Of a stretch of 64,000 nucleotides of DNA, positions 20,213-31,700 are shown in pieces. The number at the start of each line of letters is the position of its first letter. Positions within the stretch are counted from its first letter, which is position 1. The position numbers and the translations under genes are program-made. Under the pieces are notes generated by a model. That model did no database searches. It worked only from the letters and a program-made list of their open reading frames with translations, and was not told where the DNA came from. The stretch comes from Epiperipatus broadwayi (taxonomy: Eukaryota > Onychophora > Udeonychophora > Euonychophora > Peripatidae): NCBI GenBank assembly GCA_028023455.1, contig JAQFVV010006452.1:610501-674500 (forward strand), written 5' to 3'.

Positions 20213-22440
20213 TGTTATTTTTTTTTAAAAAAATAACATTTACGTTATAAATTTTTTTATTAAAAATATCAATTTATTTTTAAAAAAATATTAAATGAGA
20301 ATTTAATAATATATAGAAGTCTTAGGCTTTTCGTCTCTAAAAATAACCATCTCTTTTCATTACATAAAAAAAATGTATAACGTGAATAAACTTTAGTGAA
20401 AAACCAATTAATTTCAAACAATAGCTTCAATTAATTAATTCATATGCCTTGAACAAATCAATAAATAAATTATAACTTTGTTTTTGTCATTTTTTTTTTT
20501 TTACATTTTCATGTCAACAAACTCATGTCCACAGAGATTCTCAATTCTGGTTATAATTCATCTATAACAAAAGCAGTCTATTCTAAAAAATTCTTAGCAG
20601 TATCTTTACTGTAATGGATAACAATAGCATTTCATAATAATTATTATAAATTAATCTAATTATTTTATTTCAAAAAAAATAGAAGCATCCTTCAGATTAG
20701 GCAGAATTCTTTAAAGATTTGCTATTTTTGAAGCTTACATATTATCACAAAATCTCTATATATCTTATCAGAATATGAAACTTGTTTATTTTTTGATTTT
20801 AAAGAACCATTTTTTCTTCACTAAACTGCATATCATTGTCCAAATCTAAATGAATAAACAAAGTGAATATATTATTAAAAATCATCATTCTAATTCTTGT
20901 ATCCTTATTCAAAAAATGATCAAAGCATTATTTTCATTTGTTCAAAATATGTTTTTTTTTTTGGATTTAATAGGATTATAAAATTGTTTATGAGACTTCT
21001 ATGTTTTTTTTTAATTTATCAAAAAAATTCCAAAATGTATTTATTTTTGTTGCAATTTTTATTCACTAATTCTGTTTAAGCCTTCTTTGATGCCATTGAC
21101 CTTTTGCCTTTAAATTTTTAGATGCAGAAAACATAAAGGATGTAATATAATCAATAATTAAATACTTGGTAAAATGTAGTATTTTTATTAAATCTAAGCT
21201 GTTTCCAAAAATGATGATTAAAAGTGGTAATCACAAGAAAATCTTGACATCATCACAGCTGCATGTGATATATTTTGAGCAGATTATTTGATGTTGTTGA
21301 CCATCCCAAGTTTTTAGAAGAGAGTTGCAATAACTTCAAAACATTTAATGTATCTTTACAAATCAGAATTTTTTTGGAATCTCTAATAAATTATTTCAGA
21401 GTCAAAAAATATACGAGGTATATCCAATAAACAATTTTACTAATTATAGTTGTAAAATCCATTGTTAAATAAATGTTTTATTTTTTATTTAAAATAATTT
21501 CAGGCTTAGTTTTTTATTTATTTAGACAAATTGTTTTTTATTAAACAAAGTTATTTCTTTTCTGATATTGTCTATGTAGTATACTGTCCTGAAATTTGAT
21601 TTTCTTAGCTATACCATATATTGTTCATTCTTTGAAATAATGAATATAATAAATAGTGATAGTAATATTTAAAAGAAAGAAAAAAAAAGTTATATCTAGG
21701 CATTTTTTAATTACATTTTTTTTCAAATTATCATTTTACACACACACATATATATATATATATTGTGCCAGGCATTATCAAATGGCCTTGCACAAAATCT
21801 GCTGTAAAAAATATTACAGCAGATACATATATAGATTTGTACATATTAGGCACAACAAATATATAAATGCGCTATATTAATAATGGAAGTTGGATCTGAG
21901 CAATTAGAATATCCACACACACCAATCTAAAGCAAACATTTAATGGTCACACAAATATTGTACACGTATAATAAACTCATGTATTTTTTTTATTTTTCAT
22001 TTTTGTATATTTTATGATATGTTATTTTATGTATTTTGCTTTTTTCTGAAAAATTCAAATAGAAAAAAGCAAATTTATTAAACAAATAGATCAAATGTTG
22101 GAACATATTAGTAAAATAAATAATTAAAGCAATTGTTCCAACATACTTGTATATATATATATATATTTTTTTTAATTACTTTTCTAAAAACTAATTTTAT
22201 TCTGTAAACTAAGAATGTTAATTGCTTTTGCAAAAATCTGATCAAAAGCAAAATGTTTGATAAGGCTATAATTAAACTGTTATCTTTTTAAAAATTCTTT
22301 TGAATTGATTTTGTAAGCAAGTGGTCTGGGTTTTTCAAGATGGAAACCAATCATTGTATCAAACCCTAAAATGTAAAATTTAATCGGAAAAATTGTAAGC
22401 AATGTTATAATCTAAGTGATAAGCTAAATTAAAAGGATTG
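20213..22440. other. AT-rich intergenic DNA
   Basis: No supported gene. Contains (CA)n(TA)n at about 21738-21762 and a small hairpin ATCTGCTGTAA/TTACAGCAGAT near 21795. A further hairpin with arms ATGTTGGAACA/TGTTCCAACAT spans 22092-22144. Confidence 0.45.
22092..22144. repeat. Short inverted repeat
   Basis: Arms AATGTTGGAACAT and TTGTTCCAACAT around a 27-nt loop. Function unknown. Confidence 0.65.
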
Positions 22441-22975
22441 GCTGATTCATACTTCTCAGAGGGCTATCTGTATTGGTTCTTATGGGTGATTTTGATATGT
22501 TAGTCAGTGCTGGGAGATTCATTCTTTCTTTGGCATTCAAGTCGTTCACTACTTTGGCTCCAGAGATTTTCAATCATCTAGCAACTTAGAGATAAATTTA
22601 TGGACTAGACCGCTGCTGACATTTTCTAAGAAATCCATTATATAGTTCTTTTAAGAACTCTTGATTTCTTAAGAATTTAATAAACTAGTCAAGATAGAAA
22701 ATGAACATTTGATAAAATTTATTATCATATACAAACAGAGGAAAATATGAAGCAATCTACCAGTGAGTCCAGTAAAATGACCATGGGGTAGACAACCAGC
22801 CAGTGCACCACCCTTTCTCTGTCCCAAGCCGCCAAGATGTGACCATGCCCATTCCAGCCACCCACGAGGATAACAAACGCTGCCTTGCTAAATAGATGAA
22901 ATCCTCACTACACAGCCAGTCGACTTGAAGCCCACTCAGAGCCCAGAGGAGAAGAATGAAGATGCAGACATAAGT
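22441..22975. other. Unclassified higher-GC sequence
   Basis: The part at 22760-22975 is rich in CCA/CAGCC motifs and markedly less AT-rich than its neighbours. It has no ORF of note and no homology that I recognise. Could be a decayed gene fragment or repeat. Confidence 0.3.
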
Positions 22976-24543
22976 TTATTTTAAGATATTTTATTAATAT
23001 TGAAATAATTAACTTTGATATTTCCAATTAAATGTATTATTATTATTTTTTTGTTATTATTATTAATCATTTAAAAAAAGAGAGAGAGTCTCTCACATAC
23101 GTATATTGAATTTACAGTTATTATGGGCATAAATGATAAAGCTTTTACTTAAATCTTTTGAGTCAATTTTTCTACTTTAAATTCTAGTATTTTCAACAAA
23201 GATTGCAATGAGATTCTTTTGTTTTTGTTGTTGCTATTCGTTTTGCTCTTGTTGTTACTCCTGAAATTCATCATATATAAATATACATGTATATATGTGT
23301 ACATATGCTTATAATATTCGGTAAATATGATATCTCATGCTGAATATCTAAAAATGTATTTAACCGTATATCCTTTTTAAGTTATTTTTTTTGTTACTGC
23401 TGCACCTTATGATGAGTGCAAGAAGGGATTGATCTATTATAGATTCCCTGTAAGCAAGTACTCTAATAACTATATTTAAAGTAATAGTAAGTGTATAATA
23501 GTGATGCGCGTATATACATGTACAGAAATTTATCTATAGCAAGAGGGAAATAGATACAGTACCTTATGGTGAGTATGATATAGTATCTGAGCCAATGCAA
23601 CCTTGTTGACTTGTTGAAAAGTATGAAATTAGTGAAATATCTCATATTGCAAATATACGTATGCATAGTTGTCTTTTTTTTTTATTTGCTATCAATAAAA
23701 AGATTTTAAAGTTAACAGTAAAAGTGTACACCTGTATGACCGAAAATCTCATATCTGTATATCAAATCACACACAGTAAAATTTATTTCTATTAGGTAAA
23801 AGGAGCTCAGACCACTTCCATTACTTATAAACATTGTAAATAGCTTTAGGGATTTATTATTTTCTTATTTAAAATTGTATTTATCTATTTCAACACCGCA
23901 TATATATATGGGTTTGTGATAATTAATTATTTAGTATATTTTGTTATTATATCATCATTAGTATGAAACGGTGGTGGGTATTTGGGATTAAATAAATATT
24001 TAATCATAATATTAAACTTGTTGCATTTTCTTATTATTATTTATATTGATCAAAATGTATTCTTTCCTTATCAACCACGTACCGGTAATAATCATTTAAC
24101 TTACCCATTTGAAGACCCTAGATTGTAGAGTGACTGAGCTAGCCACAAAAGGATATCACTCTACCAGGGTGTTAAATCTTATTCTTATGCTCCGCTGAAC
24201 ATATGATATTGCACATCCTTCTAGGAGGGTGAAAAATTCATTTTTTTGATTCTTTTCTAGAAGTGGTGCGCAAAGGTCTATTTTGTAAATAGATTTTTCA
24301 AAGGTGTGTACTTGCCATTGTTCTAAATATTCGGGCATTCAAATAAGATATCAACTAAAGGGTGTTTTTTAACTGGAAGAGTCCTGTCAATCCACTCTTT
24401 CTATCAATTTAGCTGGAAGTACCAATATACATGAGTACAGACAATCGGCTAGATTGATATCCATTTCTTTACCTGTTGAATCTTGGTCACTTCATGCTCA
24501 GTGCAAGATTAGGAAAAGAATTCCGCAGGGAGTATGGACTGGT

Positions 24544-24546
<3 letters not shown>
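22976..24546. other. AT-rich intergenic DNA
   Basis: Two stretches (23400-23480 and 23560-23650) share phrases such as ACCTTATG(A/G)TGAGT and may be an old duplication. A minus-strand ORF of 61 codons (24156-24338) has mixed composition but no family signature and is not called as a gene. Confidence 0.4.

Positions 24547-24632
<86 letters not shown>
24547..24632. repeat. (TA)n microsatellite
   Basis: Nearly pure AT dinucleotides with one GCAC interruption at 24578-24581. Directly abuts the 3' end of the minus-strand PLE copy. Confidence 0.95.
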
Positions 24633-24633
<1 letters not shown>

Positions 24634-24730
24634 CTACAACCATTAAATGTCTGTATTTTTAAATTATATAATAATAATTCAAACAAATATATTTAACACA
24701 GTATTCAAAATTAAATAATCTATTCTTTAC

Positions 24731-24773
24731 CAGAAGTACTTTCAATTGTTTCACTGACAATCTTTATCAACTG
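24731..24773 (-). ncRNA. Divergent hammerhead-like motif in PLE 3' region
   Basis: Sense (minus) order: CAG, TTGATAA, stem II ATTGT-cagtgaa-ACAAT, GAA, palindromic stem III AGTACT, cleavage-site T, then CTG pairing with the leading CAG. Compared with CTGATGA the core has C3 to U and G8 to A, which are the two residues that pair in hammerhead structures. One extra nucleotide lies between core and stem II. Fold inferred, activity unknown. Confidence 0.55.
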
Positions 24774-24826
24774 TTAATACAAACGTACAAAAAATAAAAA
24801 CTTGCATTACCCATCATTCAATCTAT

Positions 24827-26758
24827 TCAAATTTCCCACAATTCTGTTGTCTTTATATTAGCCGATTGTTTATTCATCAAACCACCTCTATTCCTAGATA
24901 TCATCATAGCCTCTTTAATTTTACGTTTTTCACTACACCTTTCAATTTGAATAATTTTTATATCTCTATTATTAAATTTAAAACCATAATTACATGTTTT
25001 ATTATGATCAAATATAATTGATGGAGTATTCATATTTACTGAAGATATATTTTCTTTCTGTACACGTTTATATAATGTCTTATGATCATTATATCGTTTT
25101 TGTAATGTACATTTGGATTCCCCTATATATTTTATTCCACAACCACATTCCAACATATATATAACAGAACTTAATTCAAACTTAGAAATCTTGGCTTTGG
25201 AGTTATTTATCATATCATTTATATTATTTGAAGAGAAAAAAGAAATTCTACACAAACCACTAAAAAGTTTATAAATTAATTTAGCTTGTTGATTAGATAT
25301 AAAAGGAATAGAAATCCATTTATCACTTTTTAATTTACTTAATATTTTCTTATTATTACTCTTATTTTGATTATATTTTGTAATTGTATTATAAATAATA
25401 TTCCTTCCATAACCAACATTCAACATATCAGTAATATATACATTAATATTTTCAATTTTATCACTAATAAATTTGCACAAATAATCATTTCTAAATAAAA
25501 ATGACTTCAAACCAGCTAATTTATGACTCATATGAACTTTAGAATTATATGGAATATAACCCCTAATTTCCACAGGCTTTAAAATCATATTATAATCAAA
25601 CACATTATTATTTCTTTTAATAAATATATCTAAAAACTTTATAGAATCTTCCTTCTCTTCATTTAACACCCATTTTACATTATTAATCATATTTAACTCA
25701 TTAAACAAATTAACTATTATTTCATTATGTGCACATATAAATACATCATCAACATATCTACAATATACTTTAATTCCTTTATATTTTATCTGAGACAATA
25801 TCTTAACCTCATAATTAGAAATAAAAAAATTACAAAGCTGTGATACCACCGGAAGACCCATTGGCCAACCAAAATTCATTTTATAAAAGCAATCATTAAA
25901 CCTAACATATATATTATCATTCACAAATCTTAATATTTTAACAATAAAATTCCTAATATTATTATCTATAGATTTTAAAAACAAAGCTCTTTCAATAATC
26001 TCTATTGATTCAATACGATTAATTGAACCATACATTTCAGATATGTCAAGTGTACACATAACATCATTATTATCAATTTTTATATTTTTAATCCTATTAA
26101 TAAAATCAAATGATGATGAAATCGTATAATCTCCAAATCCAAGCACATCTTGCATTATTTTTTCAATATATCTACAAGCATTATAATAAAAAACACCACC
26201 AAAATCAACAATTACTCTTAATGGATAACAATTTTTATGCAATTTTATATTTGCAAAGATTCTTGGAAACACTGCAGACGACGGATATAAACTGTAATAT
26301 GTCTTTGCATCAATAACTTTTTTCTTTTTAGCAGTCATTAAAATGTCATTAATAAATTTCATTCTATATGTATCAATATTATTTAATTCACTTTTTTCAA
26401 AACAAAGCTTCTTCATTTGATCCATAATTTTCATATTATATTCATCCTGTTTCATTAGGCACATCCGTAAACCCTTGTCCTCCTTCAAACAAATTAATTT
26501 ATTACTTTTTAAAAAATTTTTAAATTCATAAATTTGTTTTAACCAAACATTATCATTTTGCTTATCAAATGTTTTATTTTTTATTTCATTAATTATTTTA
26601 TTCCTATCATTTAAATCACAATTTATAACACCAAACGAATATTCAATCGCAGCATTTAATTCAATACTAGAATCTTTCCAACCTCCACCGACGTATTTAG
26701 ATCCAAAATGTAAAATATAACGCTGATTAAAATTCAAATCAACTCCAGAGATATTCAC
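24827..26758 (-). CDS. Penelope-like reverse transcriptase with C-terminal GIY-YIG endonuclease
   Basis: Open over 643 codons but 5'-truncated. The reading frame runs off at the inverted junction and has no in-frame ATG near its start (the first codon is GTG). The RT domain shows LHKNCYPLRVIVDFGG, CTLDISEMYGSI (motif A, D238), GWPMGLPVVSQ (motif B, about 298-308), YVDD at residues 335-338 (catalytic aspartates) and IKFLDIFI. After a linker comes VIYMLECGCGIKYIGESKCTLQKRYNDH, the GIY-YIG nuclease start (541-546). A C-terminal KEAMMISRNRGG...ELWEI tail ends the protein. Layout and motifs are those of EN-containing Penelope-like elements, which nick the target and reverse-transcribe from the free 3' end. 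All catalytic motifs are intact, so the enzyme could be functional if the N-terminus is supplied elsewhere. Confidence 0.93.
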   Translation of the reverse strand: MNISGVDLNFNQRYILHFGSKYVGGGWKDSSIELNAAIEYSFGVINCDLNDRNKIINEIKNKTFDKQNDNVWLKQIYEFKNFLKSNKLICLKEDKGLRMCLMKQDEYNMKIMDQMKKLCFEKSELNNIDTYRMKFINDILMTAKKKKVIDAKTYYSLYPSSAVFPRIFANIKLHKNCYPLRVIVDFGGVFYYNACRYIEKIMQDVLGFGDYTISSSFDFINRIKNIKIDNNDVMCTLDISEMYGSINRIESIEIIERALFLKSIDNNIRNFIVKILRFVNDNIYVRFNDCFYKMNFGWPMGLPVVSQLCNFFISNYEVKILSQIKYKGIKVYCRYVDDVFICAHNEIIVNLFNELNMINNVKWVLNEEKEDSIKFLDIFIKRNNNVFDYNMILKPVEIRGYIPYNSKVHMSHKLAGLKSFLFRNDYLCKFISDKIENINVYITDMLNVGYGRNIIYNTITKYNQNKSNNKKILSKLKSDKWISIPFISNQQAKLIYKLFSGLCRISFFSSNNINDMINNSKAKISKFELSSVIYMLECGCGIKYIGESKCTLQKRYNDHKTLYKRVQKENISSVNMNTPSIIFDHNKTCNYGFKFNNRDIKIIQIERCSEKRKIKEAMMISRNRGGLMNKQSANIKTTELWEI

Positions 26759-26766
26759 ATAGTTTT

Positions 26767-28506
26767 GATAAGCAAAATGATAATGTTTGGTTAAAACAAA
26801 TTTATGAATTTAAAAATTTTTTAAAAAGTAATAAATTAATTTGTTTGAAGGAGGACAAGGGTTTACGGATGTGCCTAATGAAACAGGATGAATATAATAT
26901 GAAAATTATGGATCAAATGAAGAAGCTTTGTTTTGAAAAAAGTGAATTAAATAATATTGATACATATAGAATGAAATTTATTAATGACATTTTAATGACT
27001 GCTAAAAAGAAAAAAGTTATTGATGCAAAGACATATTACAGTTTATATCCGTCGTCTGCAGTGTTTCCAAGAATCTTTGCAAATATAAAATTGCATAAAA
27101 ATTGTTATCCATTAAGAGTAATTGTTGATTTTGGTGGTGTTTTTTATTATAATGCTTGTAGATATATTGAAAAAATAATGCAAGATGTGCTTGGATTTGG
27201 AGATTATACGATTTCATCATCATTTGATTTTATTAATAGGATTAAAAATATAAAAATTGATAATAATGATGTTATGTGTACACTTGACATATCTGAAATG
27301 TATGGTTCAATTAATCGTATTGAATCAATAGAGATTATTGAAAGAGCTTTGTTTTTAAAATCTATAGATAATAATATTAGGAATTTTATTGTTAAAATAT
27401 TAAGATTTGTGAATGATAATATATATGTTAGGTTTAATGATTGCTTTTATAAAATGAATTTTGGTTGGCCAATGGGTCTTCCGGTGGTATCACAGCTTTG
27501 TAATTTTTTTATTTCTAATTATGAGGTTAAGATATTGTCTCAGATAAAATATAAAGGAATTAAAGTATATTGTAGATATGTTGATGATGTATTTATATGT
27601 GCACATAATGAAATAATAGTTAATTTGTTTAATGAGTTAAATATGATTAATAATGTAAAATGGGTGTTAAATGAAGAGAAGGAAGATTCTATAAAGTTTT
27701 TAGATATATTTATTAAAAGAAATAATAATGTGTTTGATTATAATATGATTTTAAAGCCTGTGGAAATTAGGGGTTATATTCCATATAATTCTAAAGTTCA
27801 TATGAGTCATAAATTAGCTGGTTTGAAGTCATTTTTATTTAGAAATGATTATTTGTGCAAATTTATTAGTGATAAAATTGAAAATATTAATGTATATATT
27901 ACTGATATGTTGAATGTTGGTTATGGAAGGAATATTATTTATAATACAATTACAAAATATAATCAAAATAAGAGTAATAATAAGAAAATATTAAGTAAAT
28001 TAAAAAGTGATAAATGGATTTCTATTCCTTTTATATCTAATCAACAAGCTAAATTAATTTATAAACTTTTTAGTGGTTTGTGTAGAATTTCTTTTTTCTC
28101 TTCAAATAATATAAATGATATGATAAATAACTCCAAAGCCAAGATTTCTAAGTTTGAATTAAGTTCTGTTATATATATGTTGGAATGTGGTTGTGGAATA
28201 AAATATATAGGGGAATCCAAATGTACATTACAAAAACGATATAATGATCATAAGACATTATATAAACGTGTATAGAAAGAAAATATATCTTCAGTAAATA
28301 TGAATACTCCATCAATTATATTTGATCATAATAAAACATGTAATTATGGTTTTAAATTTAATAATAGAGATATAAAAATTATTCAAATTGAAAGGTGTAG
28401 TGAAAAACGTAAAATTAAAGAGGCAATGATGATATCTAGGAATAGAGGTGGTTTGATGAATAAACAATCGGCTAATATAAAGACAACAGAATTGTGGGAA
28501 ATTTGA
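26767..28506 (+). pseudogene. Penelope-like RT/GIY-YIG, copy with one nonsense codon
   Basis: In frame from 26767 (DKQNDNVWLK...) to 28506 (...ELWEI), identical in translation to copy 1 as far as I can follow it. The exception is TAG at 28273-28275, where copy 1 has CAG (Gln, in YKRVQKEN). The stop lies within the GIY-YIG domain, after the GIKYIG core and the RYNDHK helix, and would remove the last 78 residues. RT motifs A, B and YVDD are intact. Recent loss by inference, since no other lesion is seen. Confidence 0.9.
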
Positions 28507-28559
28507 ATAGATTGAATGATGGGTAATGCAAGTTTTTATTTTTTGTACGTTTGTATTAA

Positions 28560-28602
28560 CAGTTGATAAAGATTGTCAGTGAAACAATTGAAAGTACTTC
28601 TG
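28560..28602 (+). ncRNA. Divergent hammerhead-like motif in PLE 3' region
   Basis: Identical to the motif at 24731-24773: CAG, TTGATAA, stem ATTGT/ACAAT, GAA, AGTACT, T, CTG. It lies ~55 bp after the ORF stop. Confidence 0.55.
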
Positions 28603-28653
28603 GTAAAGAATATATTATTTAATTTTGAATACTGTGTTAAATATATTTGTTTG

Positions 28654-28660
<7 letters not shown>

Positions 28661-28707
<47 letters not shown>
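28661..28707. repeat. (TA)n microsatellite
   Basis: Pure TA run at the 3' end of PLE copy 2, mirroring the (TA)n at the other end of the inverted pair. Confidence 0.95.
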
Positions 28708-28711
<4 letters not shown>

Positions 28712-31700
28712 ATGAGCATGAATACTATATGTATATGTACAATATATATATATATTGTAACCTAGTGTTATTGACACTTGGTTTATTTAGCATTATTTCC
28801 ACAGAAAAACAATGCAATTTTTTTTTAGAAAATAAAAAGATAAAATAATAATAATATTAAGTGATTAATAAAGTATGCTATTTACTCACTTTAACGTATT
28901 TTAAGCAAATAACTAAAAAATTTGGTAATCCAATGTCATTTTGAAGAAGAGCATGAATAATTTAATTAAAATATTAACAATAAGAGCAATTTAATATAGT
29001 ATAAAAGCACATATTATAAACAGTAATTGATTTTGGATGGGTAGAGGGAGAGTAGAGGAGTATCTTATCATAAAGCACAATCACTTCTGGTAGTTTTGAA
29101 ATTATTTTAGATAATAATGTAGACAGAATTATACATCACTAATAAACATTGTTAATTAAGTATATTTATTATTTTTCATTAGTTGTCAAATTACTCTGTA
29201 ATCCATTTAAATCATATGGAAAAATATAACTGTAATAAGTTGTTTTTTTTTTCTTTTCTTTTGTTTATGGTATAATTAAATGATTATTTTTCTGTAAGAG
29301 GTCGCTAAAAGAAGACCGCCAAATTTTGAAGAAAGTTTAGTCTGACTTTAGTTTTACAAGGAGGAAGCAGTACTGAAATTCGGTAACAAATTTTTTATTA
29401 TTTTTTATTGCAGAAATAAATATAAGTCAAGTAAATTTTTAATAATATCATGCGTGGCTAATCCTATTTGATAAGATATTCTGTTTTCTGTTGCCATCTA
29501 CATATTTTAAAGCTTTTTATATGCAAAAATGTACTATCTTATGCTAAAGTTCAAAATGACCGTATTAACTACAGCAATCACAGAAAGTGTCATTATATTT
29601 AAAATAAGTAATATAAGTAATTTCCAGGAAATAATCAATGAGTTGTTAACTTTACCTCATTTAATTATCTTTTCGTGGTATAAAAGAAAAATTATAATTA
29701 AAAGACATATTATAAAAGCCAAGGAAAGTTAACTAGAAAATTTCGCGCTCTTTCTAAAAGAAATTGTCTGCTTTGAAAATAATGTAAGTTCCCCATGTTA
29801 AAATATGTTTATTCACTGAAAATTATCTAAAAATAATAGTAATGATAAAGGATATTTACTTATGCACCTGTATATTTTAAAAAAATATATATATAAATTT
29901 TCTCAAGGCAAATATTGGAAAATTTGTATGTGTGCATTTTACGGAGAATTCATTATTAAAGAAAAATTATAATTCCTAGAGTAGGAATAAAAACTACAAA
30001 CATTAGTGACTTAATTATAACCATAATATAATATGTTATATTATACATCAACTGGAGTCGTTAAAACTTTATATCCACGTAAGTCAGCTGCAGTCGCTAT
30101 AATAATAGTATTTTGGAAAATTCGCGCATTAGTTTTATTCCTAAGCCAGCTAGCTAAAAATGATACGTATCGCCAATAGTAAAAAGAAAAGAATTGTATA
30201 TGTGATCGTCTATCGTCAAATATTCGTCATGTTAAAATATGTATTGTTTTCTTGGATCCCAAAATTATAGCAGTTAATTCAAAGAAGAATTAACATCCAA
30301 CGCTGCTATGTTTTCTTTGCCTAATTTATTAATTGCACCAGAATGGAGGCAACTTTTATATAAATGAAATAATAAAATGTGTTTCTTATTTTAAATTTGT
30401 TTCGTGAACTACGAATGGATCAAGTTCTTCATCTGGATAAATTGCCCAACGGAAAACATTTTTCTAGTGAGATAATAAGCTCGTGTTAAGTAATGATTTT
30501 TTTTTACTAATTTGTAAAATTATGTGTATTTTTTTTTTATATCAACAGGTGAAAGGCTGTATAGTCAAGTAATATTTAAATGACCTTGTAATCATAAAGG
30601 TATGTTTTCATGTAATTATTCTAGGTTAAATTTATATTTGACATGAAAAAAAAAAAAAAAATTTTTTTTTTTTTTATAAAATGTGTTTACTTATGATATG
30701 CAATTATGGGTATAAATTTATATGTTAGATGCGTAAAAGAAGAAAAATTTAGATACTTAATAGGTAAAATATCTAGTTAAAATTATCAGAAGTAATTAAA
30801 GAGAAGTGCTATACAGGATATTACTTATTTAAAGTTTGAAACAAATTTATACTATGTTAATGGAGGAACTTATTCCCAATTATTCTTTATTAACGCATTC
30901 ACTTGATTTAGTTCAAAATACTATACTACCAATTACTTGTTGAATGTTTCTTTGGCAAAGGTGAAAATTATTATGTTTTAATTCTGTGATATCCATTGAT
31001 TTCAGACGTTGATCTAAGTATACCCCGGAACATAAATTTAGTGTAATTAGTGTATTTGCTTGTCTTGCCCCGATATAGCATAGGTATATGCTTAATATTT
31101 GCATAAGTAATAATTGTAATGTATCTATTTTGTGGGATGGAAAATGATCTCCCCAAAAGCTTTATTTTCCATGAGGGGAATAGATAAATCTAGTATTCGG
31201 GTATGTTTATAACCCAAGTGATTGCTTCTCAGAGTTAGGACGATCAGTAATTTATATCGTATTTAGTGTATTTCATTCGTTAAAATCCCAGGAGAGGATT
31301 ATATTTGGTGTGTGTTCCTATTATGCCCAAGTAAGAGGCAAGGACCCACCAAACTATTTTAATGTAGTAGTTAACTCTACAGACCTTCGGTGTTATTCCA
31401 TATTCCTCATGAGAAAATAGAGATAAATCCACCACGGAAGTTGTTGAATATTGTGTTTTGTTTAGAAAGTTATGGCAAGATAATGGGTATATTGGAGGTT
31501 AATTCCTTACGATCCATTCAGTATAAATAGCGTGCTAGTATATATGATCAATGTCTGGATTGTGCGGCGGAATAGTGCTGGTAATCCACACGTAAGTCAA
31601 TGGAGAGAGTAAGTTTAAAATTGCGTGATTTAGAAATTTTTATTTGCCAATGGAGGGTTCAAATACTAGGTTTAATTCGGGTTAATGATTAAGTAGCACT

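Larger units (their letters stand above)
24633..26763 (-). mobile_element. Penelope-like retroelement, copy 1 (minus)
   Basis: Extent of the minus-oriented copy: 3' end against (TA)n at about 24633, 5' truncation at the head-to-head junction near 26764. It contains the RT/GIY-YIG ORF (24827-26758) and a 3' region with a hammerhead-like motif (24731-24773). A 3'-terminal segment of ~45 bp with TACAGACATTTAATGG is shared with the older PLE at 36632 but missing from copy 2. Confidence 0.9.
26764..28660 (+). mobile_element. Penelope-like retroelement, copy 2 (plus)
   Basis: A second copy facing away from copy 1 and joined at the short shared string TTTGATAAGC (microhomology). It lacks the first ~65 codons present in copy 1. 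The two copies form a ~1.9 kb inverted repeat with ~190 bp between arms. Differences are very few: a C-to-T making a stop at 28273 and one base near 28612. The 3' end stops at GAATTATA and runs into (TA)n. Confidence 0.9.

Noticed and set aside
24156-24338. 61-codon minus-strand ORF (MPEYLEQWQVHTFEK...)
   Set aside because: Mixed composition but short, with no family features or splice context; could not be supported as a gene.
26110-27223. 68-codon ORFs antisense to the PLE RT
   Set aside because: Shadow frames of the RT gene, present in both inverted copies only because the RT sequence is duplicated.
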